The position numbers and the translations under genes were made by a program. 64,000 bases of DNA from JBCCGL01 sp039029275 (GTDB lineage Bacteria > Pseudomonadota > Gammaproteobacteria > JBCCGL01): assembly GCA_039029275.1 (NCBI GenBank), contig JBCCGL010000002.1, forward strand, positions 318,024 to 382,023, read 5' to 3'. The notes beneath the pieces are model-generated. The model was not told where the DNA came from and ran no database searches. It worked only from the letters and a program-made list of their open reading frames with translations. This document shows positions 1-8,569 of this stretch, piece by piece. Within the stretch, counting starts at the first letter, position 1. Each line of letters starts with the position of its first letter.

Positions 1-1
1 G

Positions 2-88
2 ACGCTTGTGGAGAAACCGTTTGATATCGAAAAAAGCCGGCGGATTTTTAAAGAAGCGAACGAAAGATTTAGTCTTACACAGGAATAG
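2..88 (+). CDS. C-terminal end of a receiver-domain protein (partial)
   Basis: The frame is open from the window edge to a TAG at 86-88 and gives 28 residues, starting TLVEKPFDIEKSRR. A Lys-Pro-Phe triad followed by a charged helix is what the beta5-alpha5 end of a CheY-like receiver looks like, where the Lys contacts the phosphorylated aspartate. This would therefore be the tail of a response regulator or a hybrid kinase. So little is present that another family is possible. It converges on the minus-strand operon that ends at 145, leaving a 56-base gap. Confidence 0.45.
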   Translation, partial: TLVEKPFDIEKSRRIFKEANERFSLTQE

Positions 89-144
89 CCCGGCGATTTA
101 ATCGCTACTGCTCATTACAACACCCGGGCAAGATGCGAATACAA

Positions 145-996
145 CTAAGCGCTGAGTATTTCAATAAACTGAAAAAACTGTGTGGACGTTAAGTCTTCGA
201 TATGATCAAAAAATAGCGCGGGCTCGACCATCTCCAGTTCCGAAAGGACAAAACTCCCACGTTTGACAATTCCGTCTACCCGAACGTAGAGCGGAACTTT
301 GGTGACAAACTCCAAAAATTTTGCAGCCTGTTCGATCAAATTCTGATCGACTGCAACTTGCGTAACCGATGCATTGAAACGAGTATTCGCCCGCCACTCG
401 CCGCGAGCCGGTTTGCGGCATACCGCGTGGGAAAATTCGCCTGCTATAAAGTAAACCGAAAGTTCACCTCGAGATTTTATCTCCTGAATAAACGGCTGAA
501 CCAGCAATGCTGAGTCGCAGTCAAAGGTTGATTCGTCGCGCTCCATAATGCGCGAGAGTAGCTCGACCTGATATCCACTCTGGCCGTATACCGGTTTAAC
601 TACGCTGTCAGTCCATCCCTCTGTGTCTTGAATAGCCAGAATTTGAGACAGGCTCGGAACCCCGACGTAGTGACTTGGGATCACATTGAAGCCTGCCTCG
701 TAAAGATCGATAAGATAGCGTTTGTTGAGATTTCCCAAGAGGATATCGGGCGAGTTGATAAGCCGACCTCCGCCGTTGCGAATGGCGGAAATCCACGATA
801 TGAACGCGGCTGGAGATTTTGCGTAGTCCCAGGCGCACAGTGGCAAAACGAGTTCTGCGGCGCAAAAGAGTTCAAGATTTGAACTCTGCCAGGGTAAGCA
901 TCTGACTTCTTTTCCCTTTGCCTCTAACGCTTCTACGATTAACAGCAATCCCGGATTAATTTCGGGCCAGTCGTCGCAGGTGGCGATGACGATCAT
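145..996 (-). CDS. ATP-grasp ligase (RimK/glutathione synthetase-like, DcsG-like)
   Basis: A 283-residue protein with the layout of a small ATP-grasp enzyme. The N-terminal preATP-grasp half starts MIVIATCDDWPEINPG. The central segment (about 125-180) carries SVVKPVYGQSGYQVELL, with the ATP-binding Lys and flexible loop. The C-terminal part has LYVRVDGIVKRG and SELEMVEPALFF, where acidic residues bind Mg2+. Known relatives (DcsG-type and RimK-type ligases) join a carboxylate to an amine through an acyl phosphate; the substrate here is unknown. Its ATG overlaps the stop of the cupredoxin gene by four bases, so it is the last gene of the Fur-box operon starting at 4418. It may modify a metal-related peptide or small molecule, but nothing in the sequence proves that. 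Confidence 0.85.
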   Translation of the reverse strand: MIVIATCDDWPEINPGLLLIVEALEAKGKEVRCLPWQSSNLELFCAAELVLPLCAWDYAKSPAAFISWISAIRNGGGRLINSPDILLGNLNKRYLIDLYEAGFNVIPSHYVGVPSLSQILAIQDTEGWTDSVVKPVYGQSGYQVELLSRIMERDESTFDCDSALLVQPFIQEIKSRGELSVYFIAGEFSHAVCRKPARGEWRANTRFNASVTQVAVDQNLIEQAAKFLEFVTKVPLYVRVDGIVKRGSFVLSELEMVEPALFFDHIEDLTSTQFFQFIEILSA

Positions 997-1439
997 TCAT
1001 CAGACCACTCGATCTGGTCGATGTACGACCATAGTCGCTTTTTATTCTGAAGCTGTCGACGATTGAAGGATTTCATCTCTTCGATGACTGAGTCTTTGCC
1101 TGATGCCTCGCCCACCTGGATAACACCGACCATGGCCACGGTGAGATGGGGCGGGCAATAGTAGACGTAGACCCCGGCGTCATCCAGGGTGACGGTGAAG
1201 GGTTCATCCAGTTTGCTTAACCATTCGGAATGACCGTCAGGCAGCAATGCGCTGCGTACGAAGTGTCCCGTGGACGAGGGGAGAAAAGTGATGGTATCTC
1301 CAGGTTCGACCTTCAGGAAGCCCGGTTCGAAAACCATGCCACCATCGTTTCCAAAGTCCAGCATCTTCACCTCGTAACTAGCGGCGTGAACCAGACAGGA
1401 TTGAAACAGGAATAGGGTAATAACGATGAGTTTTTTCAT
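993..1439 (-). CDS. Pseudoazurin-like cupredoxin, exported
   Basis: 148 residues. The signal peptide has KK at 2-3, a hydrophobic core, and likely cleavage after Ala-Ala near residue 20. The mature part is a type 1 copper domain: the ligand set is His59 (TGHFVRS), Cys95, His98 and Met103 (YYCPPHLTVAMVG), with the spacing of pseudoazurins. Pseudoazurins shuttle electrons in the periplasm, classically to nitrite reductase, but no denitrification gene is nearby. A charged tail of about 35 residues (111-148) follows the domain. It overlaps both neighbours by four bases (ATGA), so it is translationally coupled to the ABC ATPase upstream and the ATP-grasp gene downstream. A blue copper protein in a Fur-type importer operon suggests a role in reducing or handling the imported metal; that is inference. 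Confidence 0.88.
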   Translation of the reverse strand: MKKLIVITLFLFQSCLVHAASYEVKMLDFGNDGGMVFEPGFLKVEPGDTITFLPSSTGHFVRSALLPDGHSEWLSKLDEPFTVTLDDAGVYVYYCPPHLTVAMVGVIQVGEASGKDSVIEEMKSFNRRQLQNKKRLWSYIDQIEWSDE

Positions 1440-2236
1440 AAGGGATTGGTTGAATCAAGCGATTCTTTTCTACGTTTCGGTTGGATAACGGGAATGCCGT
1501 CGCTGTCGAACAGCCGTTCGATATCGACGTCATATATGTCTGAAATTGTTTCTGGCTGTAGAACATCCATGGGTGCTCCCCTTGCCTGAATACTGCCGTC
1601 TTTAAGTAAAAACAAATGATCAGCGTATTGCGCGGCGAGGCTTAAATCATGAATCACCATGACGGTAATCAATTCGCGCTGTTTGGTTTCTCGAGCCACG
1701 TGTTCGAGCAAGACGGCCTGGTGATGCATGTCCAGCGCGCTGACCGGTTCATCGAGCATCAGGATTTCCGGTTGCCCTAACAAGACCTGTGCAAACAGAA
1801 TCAATTGACGCTGGCCGCCGCTAAGGCTTTGGATGTCGCGTTGCGCAAGGTGCAGACATCCCACTTTATCCATTGCCTGCAGTGCGTTTTCCAATACTTC
1901 CTCGCCAACGTGCATCGAGAGTGCGCTTAGTTGGCCGAGCAAAACGACTTCGAGTGCCGAAAGGCTGGCGGATATAAATGTGTCCTGCGGCATGTAACCG
2001 ATGGGAGCGCGCCAGGTTTGCAACGCAACGTCCTGAAGTTGGGTCTCTCCATAAACGACCCTGCCGCCCGCAAGTTCGACTTCACCAAATATCGCTTTCA
2101 AAAGCGTCGACTTGCCGACGCCGTTTGGTCCGAGAATTGCGTTGACCTGTCCCTTGATCAATTCCAGCGACAGATTTTTCGCGATCGGGGTTTCTCCCCG
2201 AATGATCGAAATATTGCTCAGGCTGAGGCTGTTCAT
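1436..2236 (-). CDS. ABC importer ATPase, FecE/FhuC type
   Basis: 266-residue nucleotide-binding subunit. Visible motifs are Walker A GPNGVGKST (36-44), the Q-loop region GYMPQDTF, the signature LSGGQRQ, Walker B ILMLDEP, the D-loop SALD and the switch His in VMVIHDLS. The family powers import of ferric siderophores, haem or cobalamin across the inner membrane together with a FecCD permease. Start ATG overlaps the permease stop by four bases, and its own stop overlaps the cupredoxin start. Regulation is expected from the Fur box at 4574-4592 through the operon promoter. Confidence 0.93.
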   Translation of the reverse strand: MNSLSLSNISIIRGETPIAKNLSLELIKGQVNAILGPNGVGKSTLLKAIFGEVELAGGRVVYGETQLQDVALQTWRAPIGYMPQDTFISASLSALEVVLLGQLSALSMHVGEEVLENALQAMDKVGCLHLAQRDIQSLSGGQRQLILFAQVLLGQPEILMLDEPVSALDMHHQAVLLEHVARETKQRELITVMVIHDLSLAAQYADHLFLLKDGSIQARGAPMDVLQPETISDIYDVDIERLFDSDGIPVIQPKRRKESLDSTNPL

Positions 2237-3276
2237 TTACGGCTCAGCATGATCCAGAAGAAAAACGGCACGCCAATAAACGAGGTGACAATGCCAACCG
2301 GAAAGAGCGCGCCGGGTACCAGCACCTTGGACAACACCGAAGCAACTGACAGAAAGGCGGCCCCAACCACCATTGACAGCGGTAGAAAAAAACGCTGGTC
2401 TTCGCCAACTAACATGCGCGCAACGTGAGGCGCCACGAGACCGATAAAACCGATTACGCCGACAAAACTAATCGCCACGGCGGTCATAACTGCGACGAAA
2501 AACAATACCCGGAGCCTTAGTGCTTTTGTGTTGACACCCACGCTCGACGCGCGCTCTTCACCAAGCCGCAAAGCGGTTAGTTGCCAGGCATCTTTGAATA
2601 GAAAAGCCGTGCAAATGACGGTTACCACCGTTGTAAAGGCGAGATTTTCCCAGGTCGCCTTGGTCAAGCTACCAAACAGCCAAAACAAAATTTGCTGGCT
2701 GACTTCCGGGGCAGAAAGGTATTGCACCAGAGATAAGACGGATTGAAAGAAGAACAGAAGCGCGATGCCTGCAAGGACCAACATTTCGGAGGAGAGGCGA
2801 CGCATTGAGGCGAATACAAACAATATGCCCGCAGCAAACATTGTCATTGTAAAAGCGCCCACCGGCACTGCTAATGTCACCGGCAGTCCAAAGCCCCCGA
2901 AGGCGATGACAATCGATGCACCGAGTCCTGCCGCCGCCGCTAAACCAAGCGTGTAAGGGCTCGCCATAGGGTTGTTTAACAGCGTTTGGATTTCCGCACC
3001 ACCGACTCCCAGCGCCGCGCCAACGCTAAGCGCCATCAGCGCCATGGGCAGGCGCAGGTCGAATACGATGACACTCGTCATTGCGTCGACATCGTCTGCC
3101 AGCAGCAGGGTTCTCAACACTTCGCCCGGCGCCAACATCGATGGCCCCGTGGCGACATCCAGAATCAGGCTTGCGAGACAAAATAAGGCAAAGCCAAGAA
3201 TCATACGCCAGCGCCGACTTTCCAGTCGGCGCTGGCTTTTCAAGGCCGAGCTTATGGTTGCGGGTTCGAGCGGCAT
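2233..3276 (-). CDS. ABC importer permease, FecCD family
   Basis: 347 residues, highly hydrophobic, with the many membrane helices of FecCD/BtuC permeases. Diagnostic segments are the early LRLPMALMALSVGAALGVGGAEIQ, the PYTLGLAAAAGLGASI loop and the late GFIGLVAPHVARMLVGEDQR, where the coupling helix meets the ATPase. It starts 20 bases after the binding-protein stop, probably at the ATG at 3274-3276 after a soluble N-terminal extension of about 25 residues. It forms the channel for the substrate bound by the periplasmic protein encoded upstream. Substrate specificity cannot be read from the sequence. Confidence 0.93.
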   Translation of the reverse strand: MPLEPATISSALKSQRRLESRRWRMILGFALFCLASLILDVATGPSMLAPGEVLRTLLLADDVDAMTSVIVFDLRLPMALMALSVGAALGVGGAEIQTLLNNPMASPYTLGLAAAAGLGASIVIAFGGFGLPVTLAVPVGAFTMTMFAAGILFVFASMRRLSSEMLVLAGIALLFFFQSVLSLVQYLSAPEVSQQILFWLFGSLTKATWENLAFTTVVTVICTAFLFKDAWQLTALRLGEERASSVGVNTKALRLRVLFFVAVMTAVAISFVGVIGFIGLVAPHVARMLVGEDQRFFLPLSMVVGAAFLSVASVLSKVLVPGALFPVGIVTSFIGVPFFFWIMLSRK

Positions 3277-3296
3277 CGCAACCTCAAGCTATGCGA

Positions 3297-4418
3297 TCAG
3301 TCTTTGACTGAAAGGACAAACGTACCTTCCGGAACCACTGGCAAGTATTTCTTGTGGAAGTCGAGGTAGGTTCCATTCGGGTCCAGATCTTCGAAAAGAT
3401 CGGGATACATCGCTTTGGCCATGTACTGGATCATCGCCTGATCGGCCAGCGTTCGTGAAGCACCCTGATACAAACCAAACAGGTTTTGATTCTTGATGGC
3501 GGGAAGTTCAGACCAGCCTGTGCGCGTTTCAAATCCCTTCAATCGGCGCAGCGCTTCTTGCTTGGGAATATCCACGCCCATTACAAGCGCTTCATCGTTC
3601 TTATTCAGTTCGGTTTCACGGCCAGAGATAAAAATCGCTTGGGGTTTAGCTGCGAGGACCTGCTCAGGGTTCATGAGACCCCACCAGTCAACATAAGGTG
3701 CCGCAATGTTATCGCCTCCCGCCAGGGTTACAAGCGCACCCCACATGTTTTTACCGTAGGTGAAGCTGGGTTCTTTAGGGCCTTTTTTCCCAAACTCGAT
3801 GTACGCGCGTGGACGCGGGCGGCCGTCGTCAGAAATTCGCTTCGCAATCATCTCGGCGTTCGCTTGGTATTCGTTTGCGAGTTGTGTCGCGCGCTCTTCC
3901 GCGCCGGAAATTTTACCCAGCAGCAAAGTGGTATTGACATGCCGTTCGATAGTCTGCGCGTTATAGTCGACCACGACGATGGGAATACCGGCTTTTTCGA
4001 TACGGTCAGCGTCCGGACCCAGTGCCTGGAACTGCCAATCCGCAAGAATCACAACCTCGGGCTTGAGTGACAGCAGTTTTTCTACAGAAAAGGTGCCGGC
4101 TTCGACTTCGCCGACGTCAGCAATTTCGTCGAGTTGAGGTAATTTCTTTACGAACAGTTCCCAGCTTTTGGGCGTCCACACGGTCCAGACATCCTTGGAA
4201 AAGCCAACTACGTTTTCGAACGCTTCAACGCCGCCGATCGCCATGTAATCGGTGTAGTAAAATCCCAGGAGTACTTTTTTTGCGGGTAATTCGACGCTTA
4301 CTTCCCGGCCCAAAACATCTGTGAGAACCTCAGTTTTTGCCTGCGCGCTGGACGCTAGCGCAAAAACCGAGATCGCTGCAGCGAGTGCGCCTGCAGATAG
4401 TCGTTTAAAGAGAGTCAT
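3297..4418 (-). CDS. Periplasmic substrate-binding protein of a FecB/BtuF-type importer
   Basis: 373 residues with a clear signal peptide (MTLFKRLSAG, hydrophobic core, cleavage near SAQA-KTE). The mature protein has the class III binding-protein pattern: an N-terminal lobe (TDVLGREVSVELPAKKV, LSLKPEVVILADWQF), a long linking helix (ERATQLANEYQANAEMIAKR) and a C-terminal lobe (WWGLMNPEQVLAAKPQAIFI). Such proteins bind ferric siderophores, haem or cobalamin. It is first in the five-gene operon and is preceded by a Fur-box match 156 bases upstream, so an iron chelate is the most likely ligand. The tail (DLDPNGTYLDFHKKYLPV) resembles binding proteins that use a Tyr-rich site. No TonB receptor is in the window. 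Confidence 0.9.
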   Translation of the reverse strand: MTLFKRLSAGALAAAISVFALASSAQAKTEVLTDVLGREVSVELPAKKVLLGFYYTDYMAIGGVEAFENVVGFSKDVWTVWTPKSWELFVKKLPQLDEIADVGEVEAGTFSVEKLLSLKPEVVILADWQFQALGPDADRIEKAGIPIVVVDYNAQTIERHVNTTLLLGKISGAEERATQLANEYQANAEMIAKRISDDGRPRPRAYIEFGKKGPKEPSFTYGKNMWGALVTLAGGDNIAAPYVDWWGLMNPEQVLAAKPQAIFISGRETELNKNDEALVMGVDIPKQEALRRLKGFETRTGWSELPAIKNQNLFGLYQGASRTLADQAMIQYMAKAMYPDLFEDLDPNGTYLDFHKKYLPVVPEGTFVLSVKD

Positions 4419-4573
4419 TACATTTTCTCCAAATGGTGATTTAGCAACTGAGTAGCTCAGGTGTGAAACAACCTAATCGCGCGAATTAAACTCGGCTGAT
4501 CAACAATGTCATTGGCCAAATGACTTCGAAGGTCGTTCGGATTTCAGTCACGATAAGTTAGCTATTTCAGTAT

Positions 4574-4592
4574 GAGAATGATATGCATTCAC
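4574..4592. promoter_or_regulatory. Fur-box-like operator between the ABC operon and the GNAT gene
   Basis: The 19-mer at this position agrees with the Fur consensus at 14 of 19 places by hand count (GAGAATGATAT followed by GCATTCAC). It is the best such match in the 322-base divergent gap 4419-4740, which is otherwise AT-rich and has no gene. It lies 156 bases before the binding-protein start and about 150 bases before the GNAT start, so it could repress both when iron is plentiful. Binding itself is inferred. Confidence 0.6.
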
Positions 4593-4740
4593 AACCAAAG
4601 AATATGGTGAGTTAATACGATCAGACAACGAATGATGCTGTTTTATCGGGCTTAAACAGCATCAAAATCTGCGGTCTTGATTCATACTCCGGCGGTAAAT
4701 TATTAGCTACCAAAAGCAGGAAATAGGGGAAGCTAGCGCA

Positions 4741-5604
4741 GTGTTGTCTGAAGAGTTGACAGTAGACTCCTATGAAATCAGGATCGCGAGGATGCAAGCT
4801 GAGGATATTCCCAGCTTGCATGAACTCTCACTGTCTGTGAGATGGCCGCATCGAGCTGAAGACTGGGCGGAACTACAAAAAGTCGGCGAAGGCTTCGTAG
4901 CGCGCGATCTGATAGGCCGGCTTATTTGTTCGATGATGTGGTTCCCCATGGGATCAAACTACGCCAGCGTTGGAATGGGGATATCTTCGCCACGGCTGCA
5001 ATCACTGGGGGCTGGCCGTTGGTTAGCGCAACACGTTGGGCAGGAAATCGGCGACAGGAACGTATTTTTAAATGCGACCGGCGACTCCCTGCGACTCTGT
5101 TTGAGTTTCAATTTCCAGACTGTTCGACCGGTCTTTCATCATAACGGCTTGGCTGAAACGAATTCCCGCGTTTTACCGCGCGTAGCGCAGATGCAAACCG
5201 CTGATTTTGAGGCAATCGAGCAACTCGACGCTGTCGCGATGGGGTTTAATCGAAGGCGAATAATTCCGAGCCTGTTAGCTGTTTCGGAAGGAACGTTGAT
5301 TCGTGAAAGTGGCGATATCACGGGTTTTGCGCTTTGCCGAAAATTCGGTCGCGGTCGCGTCATTGGACCAATCGTTGCAGCAAATGAAGATGATGCCATC
5401 GCGTTGATCGATCCATTTATCAAGGCCAATCCTGGTGTTTTTTTCAGAGTGGACACGTATCAAGACAGCGGTCCGTTTCGAGACTATCTTGTCGAAGCAG
5501 GAATAACACTTCACGAAACTGCGACAATGATGGTCCGCGGCAGCTTGCCCTCTCACAGAGGAAACGCGATCACTTTTGGGCTGGCGAGCCAGGCCTTCGG
5601 TTAG
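4741..5604 (+). CDS. GNAT-family N-acetyltransferase with YitH-like C-terminal domain
   Basis: 287 residues from a GTG start with an AGGGGAA ribosome-binding site about ten bases upstream. Residues about 12-135 show a GNAT fold (ARMQAEDIPSLHELSLSVRWPH at the front; the acetyl-CoA loop in SPRLQSLGAGRWLAQHV). Residues about 150-280 fit the second acetyltransferase-like domain found in YitH-type proteins (GFALCRKFGRGRVIGPIVA, VFFRVDTYQDS). Members acetylate amines; the substrate is not known. It is divergent from the Fur-controlled importer and shares its promoter region, so an iron-linked role such as modifying a chelator is possible but unproven. Confidence 0.85.
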   Translation: MLSEELTVDSYEIRIARMQAEDIPSLHELSLSVRWPHRAEDWAELQKVGEGFVARDLIGRLICSMMWFPMGSNYASVGMGISSPRLQSLGAGRWLAQHVGQEIGDRNVFLNATGDSLRLCLSFNFQTVRPVFHHNGLAETNSRVLPRVAQMQTADFEAIEQLDAVAMGFNRRRIIPSLLAVSEGTLIRESGDITGFALCRKFGRGRVIGPIVAANEDDAIALIDPFIKANPGVFFRVDTYQDSGPFRDYLVEAGITLHETATMMVRGSLPSHRGNAITFGLASQAFG

Positions 5605-5763
5605 CCAGATTGAGTGCCCGGGTGCCGCTTGATCGTTTGTCAAAGCGATGGCATTTGTATACTGCGTCTTTTCCTCGCGGATTGAATTCATCTTTCGAAT
5701 TTTTCCCCCATCGGCCACTGAGTAATTCGTTGTCGAAAATTTAAGTTTTGTCATTTGTCTGAT

Positions 5764-5782
5764 GTAAATGTCAATCATTATC
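5764..5782. promoter_or_regulatory. Fur-box-like operator upstream of the Lrp-family gene
   Basis: The 19-mer GTAAATGTCAATCATTATC matches the Fur consensus at 15 of 19 positions by hand count, better than the first site. It lies 115 bases before the Lrp/AsnC start, and a possible -10 (TACAAT, 5786-5791) follows at once, so binding would cover the promoter. The preceding gene ends at 5604 on the same strand, and no minus-strand gene starts here. The rest of the 293-base gap 5605-5897 shows nothing else. Confidence 0.6.
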
Positions 5783-5897
5783 ATTTACAATATCGCCGCA
5801 TTACGTTGCCTCGCGTTTCATTGTTCACCGACTTAAGGTGCGCAAAAAGTCCGCCGCAGAGGCGTCTAGCCTAACGCGGGATTCGTGACGAGGTTTA

Positions 5898-6377
5898 ATG
5901 ATTCAAATGAAGTTAGACCGAACGGATATCAAGATTCTGCAGGAGTTGCAGATGAATGGACGGATGACAAATACGGAGTTGGCTGAACGCGTCGCGCTGT
6001 CTCCAAGCCCGTGTCTTCAGCGAATCAAGAAACTGCACAAAAACGGATTTATATCGGGTTACTCGGCGCAAATTGATATAAACAAACTTGGCAGCTACGT
6101 GACGATATTTTCTGAAGTCACGCTGAAAAGCCATCACCCACAAGATACCCAACGATTTCAAAACGAAATTGCAAAAATAGATCAGGTGATCGAATGCCAT
6201 TTGATATCTGCCGGGTACGACTACCTGCTCAAATTCATCGCGAAGAACATAGGGGAGTATCAGGAAATTATGGAGAAACTGGTTGATAGCGACGCGGGTA
6301 TAGAGAAATACTTTAGCTTTGTGGTGATGAAATCTGTAGTCGCTAACAAGTGCATCCCTTTACATGTGATCACTTGA
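5898..6377 (+). CDS. Lrp/AsnC-family transcriptional regulator
   Basis: 159 residues. The N-terminal winged helix-turn-helix (about 5-60: LDRTDIKILQELQMNGRMTN, then LAERVALSPSPCLQRIKKL) and the C-terminal RAM ligand-binding domain (about 70-150: VTLKSHHPQDTQRFQNEIAK, CHLISAGYDYLLKFIAK) are complete and of usual length. Such proteins are octameric, amino-acid-responsive regulators. The ATG at 5907 is an alternative start three codons downstream. It stands alone, with a Fur-box match upstream, which would place an amino-acid-sensing regulator under iron control. Its targets are unknown. The following 256 bases (6378-6633) contain no convincing gene. Confidence 0.93.
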   Translation: MIQMKLDRTDIKILQELQMNGRMTNTELAERVALSPSPCLQRIKKLHKNGFISGYSAQIDINKLGSYVTIFSEVTLKSHHPQDTQRFQNEIAKIDQVIECHLISAGYDYLLKFIAKNIGEYQEIMEKLVDSDAGIEKYFSFVVMKSVVANKCIPLHVIT

Positions 6378-6633
6378 TCTCTAGCCGTTAAATGACGTGT
6401 ATGTTTGGGTTTGAATGTCGTTCGTTTGAGTTATGCAACTATTAATACCGCGAGCAGGCAATGTTGGGGCGACTGAGAATTCAATTCAGTGGTCTTTGTG
6501 TTGATAAAGCTCGGGTTGAGAGTCTCAAAAATTTGTTAGGCAGTGTTTTAATTTCATGGTCTAGCAGAGGAATTAGCCACCACTTTTTCACGCGCGCCTG
6601 CAGTCTTGAGCGTTCGTTACTTGTATCACCAAG

Positions 6634-7737
6634 CTATTCAAATAGCCCGATTTGATCACCTGATTGTTGCGGAGGTTTGAACGCCGAGCAGTTCAGAGCA
6701 ACATCTCTTATGCCCAGGTTGTATTGGGTTCGAGCTCGAGCAAAACGCTTTTCAATAATCAGCGCAAATGCGCCGCTTCCGCGCATGCGATGGCCAAAGC
6801 GGCTGTCGTAGTTTTTTCCGCCTTGTGTATCGCGCACACGTTTCATTACGTGTTCCGCTTTCAATGGGTAGTGGGTCTGCAGCCATTCCTCAAACAAACA
6901 GGCGACTTCCAAAGGTAGCCGCAACAGAATGTATCCAGCGCTTGTTGCACCGGCACTGGCGACTGCTTCAACTATTGATTCTAACTCAGGATCTGTGAGC
7001 ACGGGAATCACCGGTGCGATCAATGTTGTAACAGGAATACCAGCTTCGGCAAGTGCAGCTATCGTGTGCAACCGCCTTTGGGGAGCGGTGGCGCGAGGTT
7101 CCAGCTTGCGGGCGAGCGTGCCGTCAAGCGTCGTTACGCTGACGCAAACAGAGGCCTGATTGCGGCTCGCCATATCGGTGAGAATATCGATGTCGCGCTC
7201 GACCATAGACGATTTGGTGACTATCGAGACCGGATGATTGAAATCTCGCAGCACTTCGAGAATCGAGCGGGTAATCTTGAGTTGCCTTTCAATCGGCTGA
7301 TACGCATCTGTATTAATGCCCAGCGCAACCGGTTGGCATTGATACCCCGATTTGCGCAGTTCTTTGCTTAACAGCTTGGCCGCGTTTGGCTTGCTAAACA
7401 GGCGGGTTTCGAAATCGATTCCGGGAGAAAATCCAAGGTAGGCGTGCGAAGGGCGCGCAAAGCAATACACACACCCATGCTCACACCCCCGATACGGATT
7501 GATGGAACGGTCAAAGGGTACGTCCGGAGATTGGTTAAACGCGAGCACGCTGCGTGTACTATCGGATTGAACGGTCGTTTTAAGTGCAACTGTGTCTTGT
7601 TCAAAGTCGGACCAACCATCGTCAAACGGTTCGATGGTTTGGTGCTCATATCTACCCGTTGTGTTGCTAACGGCACCGCGCCCTTTGTAAGGTTTCCGAT
7701 CCACTATCGGATTCCGTTTACCCCAGCGTACGCCCAT
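6634..7737 (-). CDS. PA0069-family radical SAM protein (SplB-like)
   Basis: 367 residues. After the typical KGRGAVSNTTGRYE opening comes the radical SAM motif Cys85-X3-Cys89-X2-Cys92 in NPYRGCEHGCVYCFARPSHA, then a TIM-barrel-like stretch (GINTDAYQPIERQLKITRSI, SIVTKSSMVERDIDIL, PVIPVLTDPELESIV). This family is related to spore photoproduct lyase and is common in proteobacteria; its substrate is unknown. It is a single gene, running away from the exported protein at 7886. The ATG at 7737 sits just before the conserved region, although a start a few codons further in is possible. Confidence 0.92.
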   Translation of the reverse strand: MGVRWGKRNPIVDRKPYKGRGAVSNTTGRYEHQTIEPFDDGWSDFEQDTVALKTTVQSDSTRSVLAFNQSPDVPFDRSINPYRGCEHGCVYCFARPSHAYLGFSPGIDFETRLFSKPNAAKLLSKELRKSGYQCQPVALGINTDAYQPIERQLKITRSILEVLRDFNHPVSIVTKSSMVERDIDILTDMASRNQASVCVSVTTLDGTLARKLEPRATAPQRRLHTIAALAEAGIPVTTLIAPVIPVLTDPELESIVEAVASAGATSAGYILLRLPLEVACLFEEWLQTHYPLKAEHVMKRVRDTQGGKNYDSRFGHRMRGSGAFALIIEKRFARARTQYNLGIRDVALNCSAFKPPQQSGDQIGLFE

Positions 7738-7885
7738 GCCAAGCGAGACGCTGATTTAAGAGGCAACTGTAAAAAATTGATTATTAACACAATTGCTGTT
7801 TCGCCGAATTTGCTCACGCTAACGTGCTTGCACCCATCGAATCATGACGGTATGTTTTGACCAAATTATAGGGCAGGTGAAATCC

Positions 7886-8560
7886 GTGAAGCATACACGA
7901 TCAATCACACTGGGCGTTGTCGCACTAGGCCTGTCGGCAACAGTAAACTCTGCACAAATCAGTGTCCACGTTACTGACGGCCAACTCGGAAAATCGTTAA
8001 GTGGGGCGGCAGTATGCCTGGGAACACCGGCCAATCCCGTCCAGTTTGGTGGCCAACTCACGCAAGAGAATGGCCATGCTGTGTTTGACGACGTCCCCGA
8101 GACGCCTTTGGTGTTGACGATTTCGAGAACGGACTATACAGGTTATCAACGCACTCACGGCGCCAAGCAGTTTGATATCACCCTGCAGGTTGGTCTGCAG
8201 AGTGGCGGACTTGGCCCATTGTGCGAATTGGGAGAGCTTTCAAACCTGCCGCAGATGACTGACGGTGCAATTACGGTGAGTGCATTGAAGTTGAATGGCG
8301 GCGCGCGTTCGACCGGTTCGCGTGAGATTACGATCAACGCCAGTACAACAGGGGCGCCTACACACTACCGCGTGGCCGAACACTGGTCGTTTGACGGAGC
8401 GGAATGGTTGGAACTCAGCGGAACGCCCAAGTTCACTCTCAGCCGCGGCGCGGGGAGCAAGGCGATTTATTTTCAAGTGCGAAGGCTGAAGTCGCTGGCA
8501 GGCGGTGAAGTGGAAAGCCTCTCGGGAATTGCCCAGACGAGTATTGTGTTGACGAATTAA
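7886..8560 (+). CDS. Exported protein with a carboxypeptidase-regulatory-like fold
   Basis: The frame is open from 7844, but the GTG at 7886 (after GGGCAGGTG) gives a proper signal peptide: KHTR, a hydrophobic core, and cleavage near NSA-QIS. That start is used here, giving 224 residues. The first mature 90 residues (VTDGQLGKSLSGAAVCL, GHAVFDDVPETPLVLTISR, YTGYQ) look like an Ig-like, transthyretin-type domain that often decorates exported proteins. The second half (VSALKLNGGARSTGSREITI, VAEHWSFDGAEW) is not recognised. Function unknown. It converges on the Trm112 gene with only nine bases between. Confidence 0.8.
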   Translation: MKHTRSITLGVVALGLSATVNSAQISVHVTDGQLGKSLSGAAVCLGTPANPVQFGGQLTQENGHAVFDDVPETPLVLTISRTDYTGYQRTHGAKQFDITLQVGLQSGGLGPLCELGELSNLPQMTDGAITVSALKLNGGARSTGSREITINASTTGAPTHYRVAEHWSFDGAEWLELSGTPKFTLSRGAGSKAIYFQVRRLKSLAGGEVESLSGIAQTSIVLTN

Positions 8561-8569
8561 TCGTCCCGC

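Noticed and set aside
6461..6655. 64-residue plus-strand open frame
   Set aside because: No recognisable family, no good ribosome-binding site, and it overlaps the end of the PA0069-family gene; likely chance.
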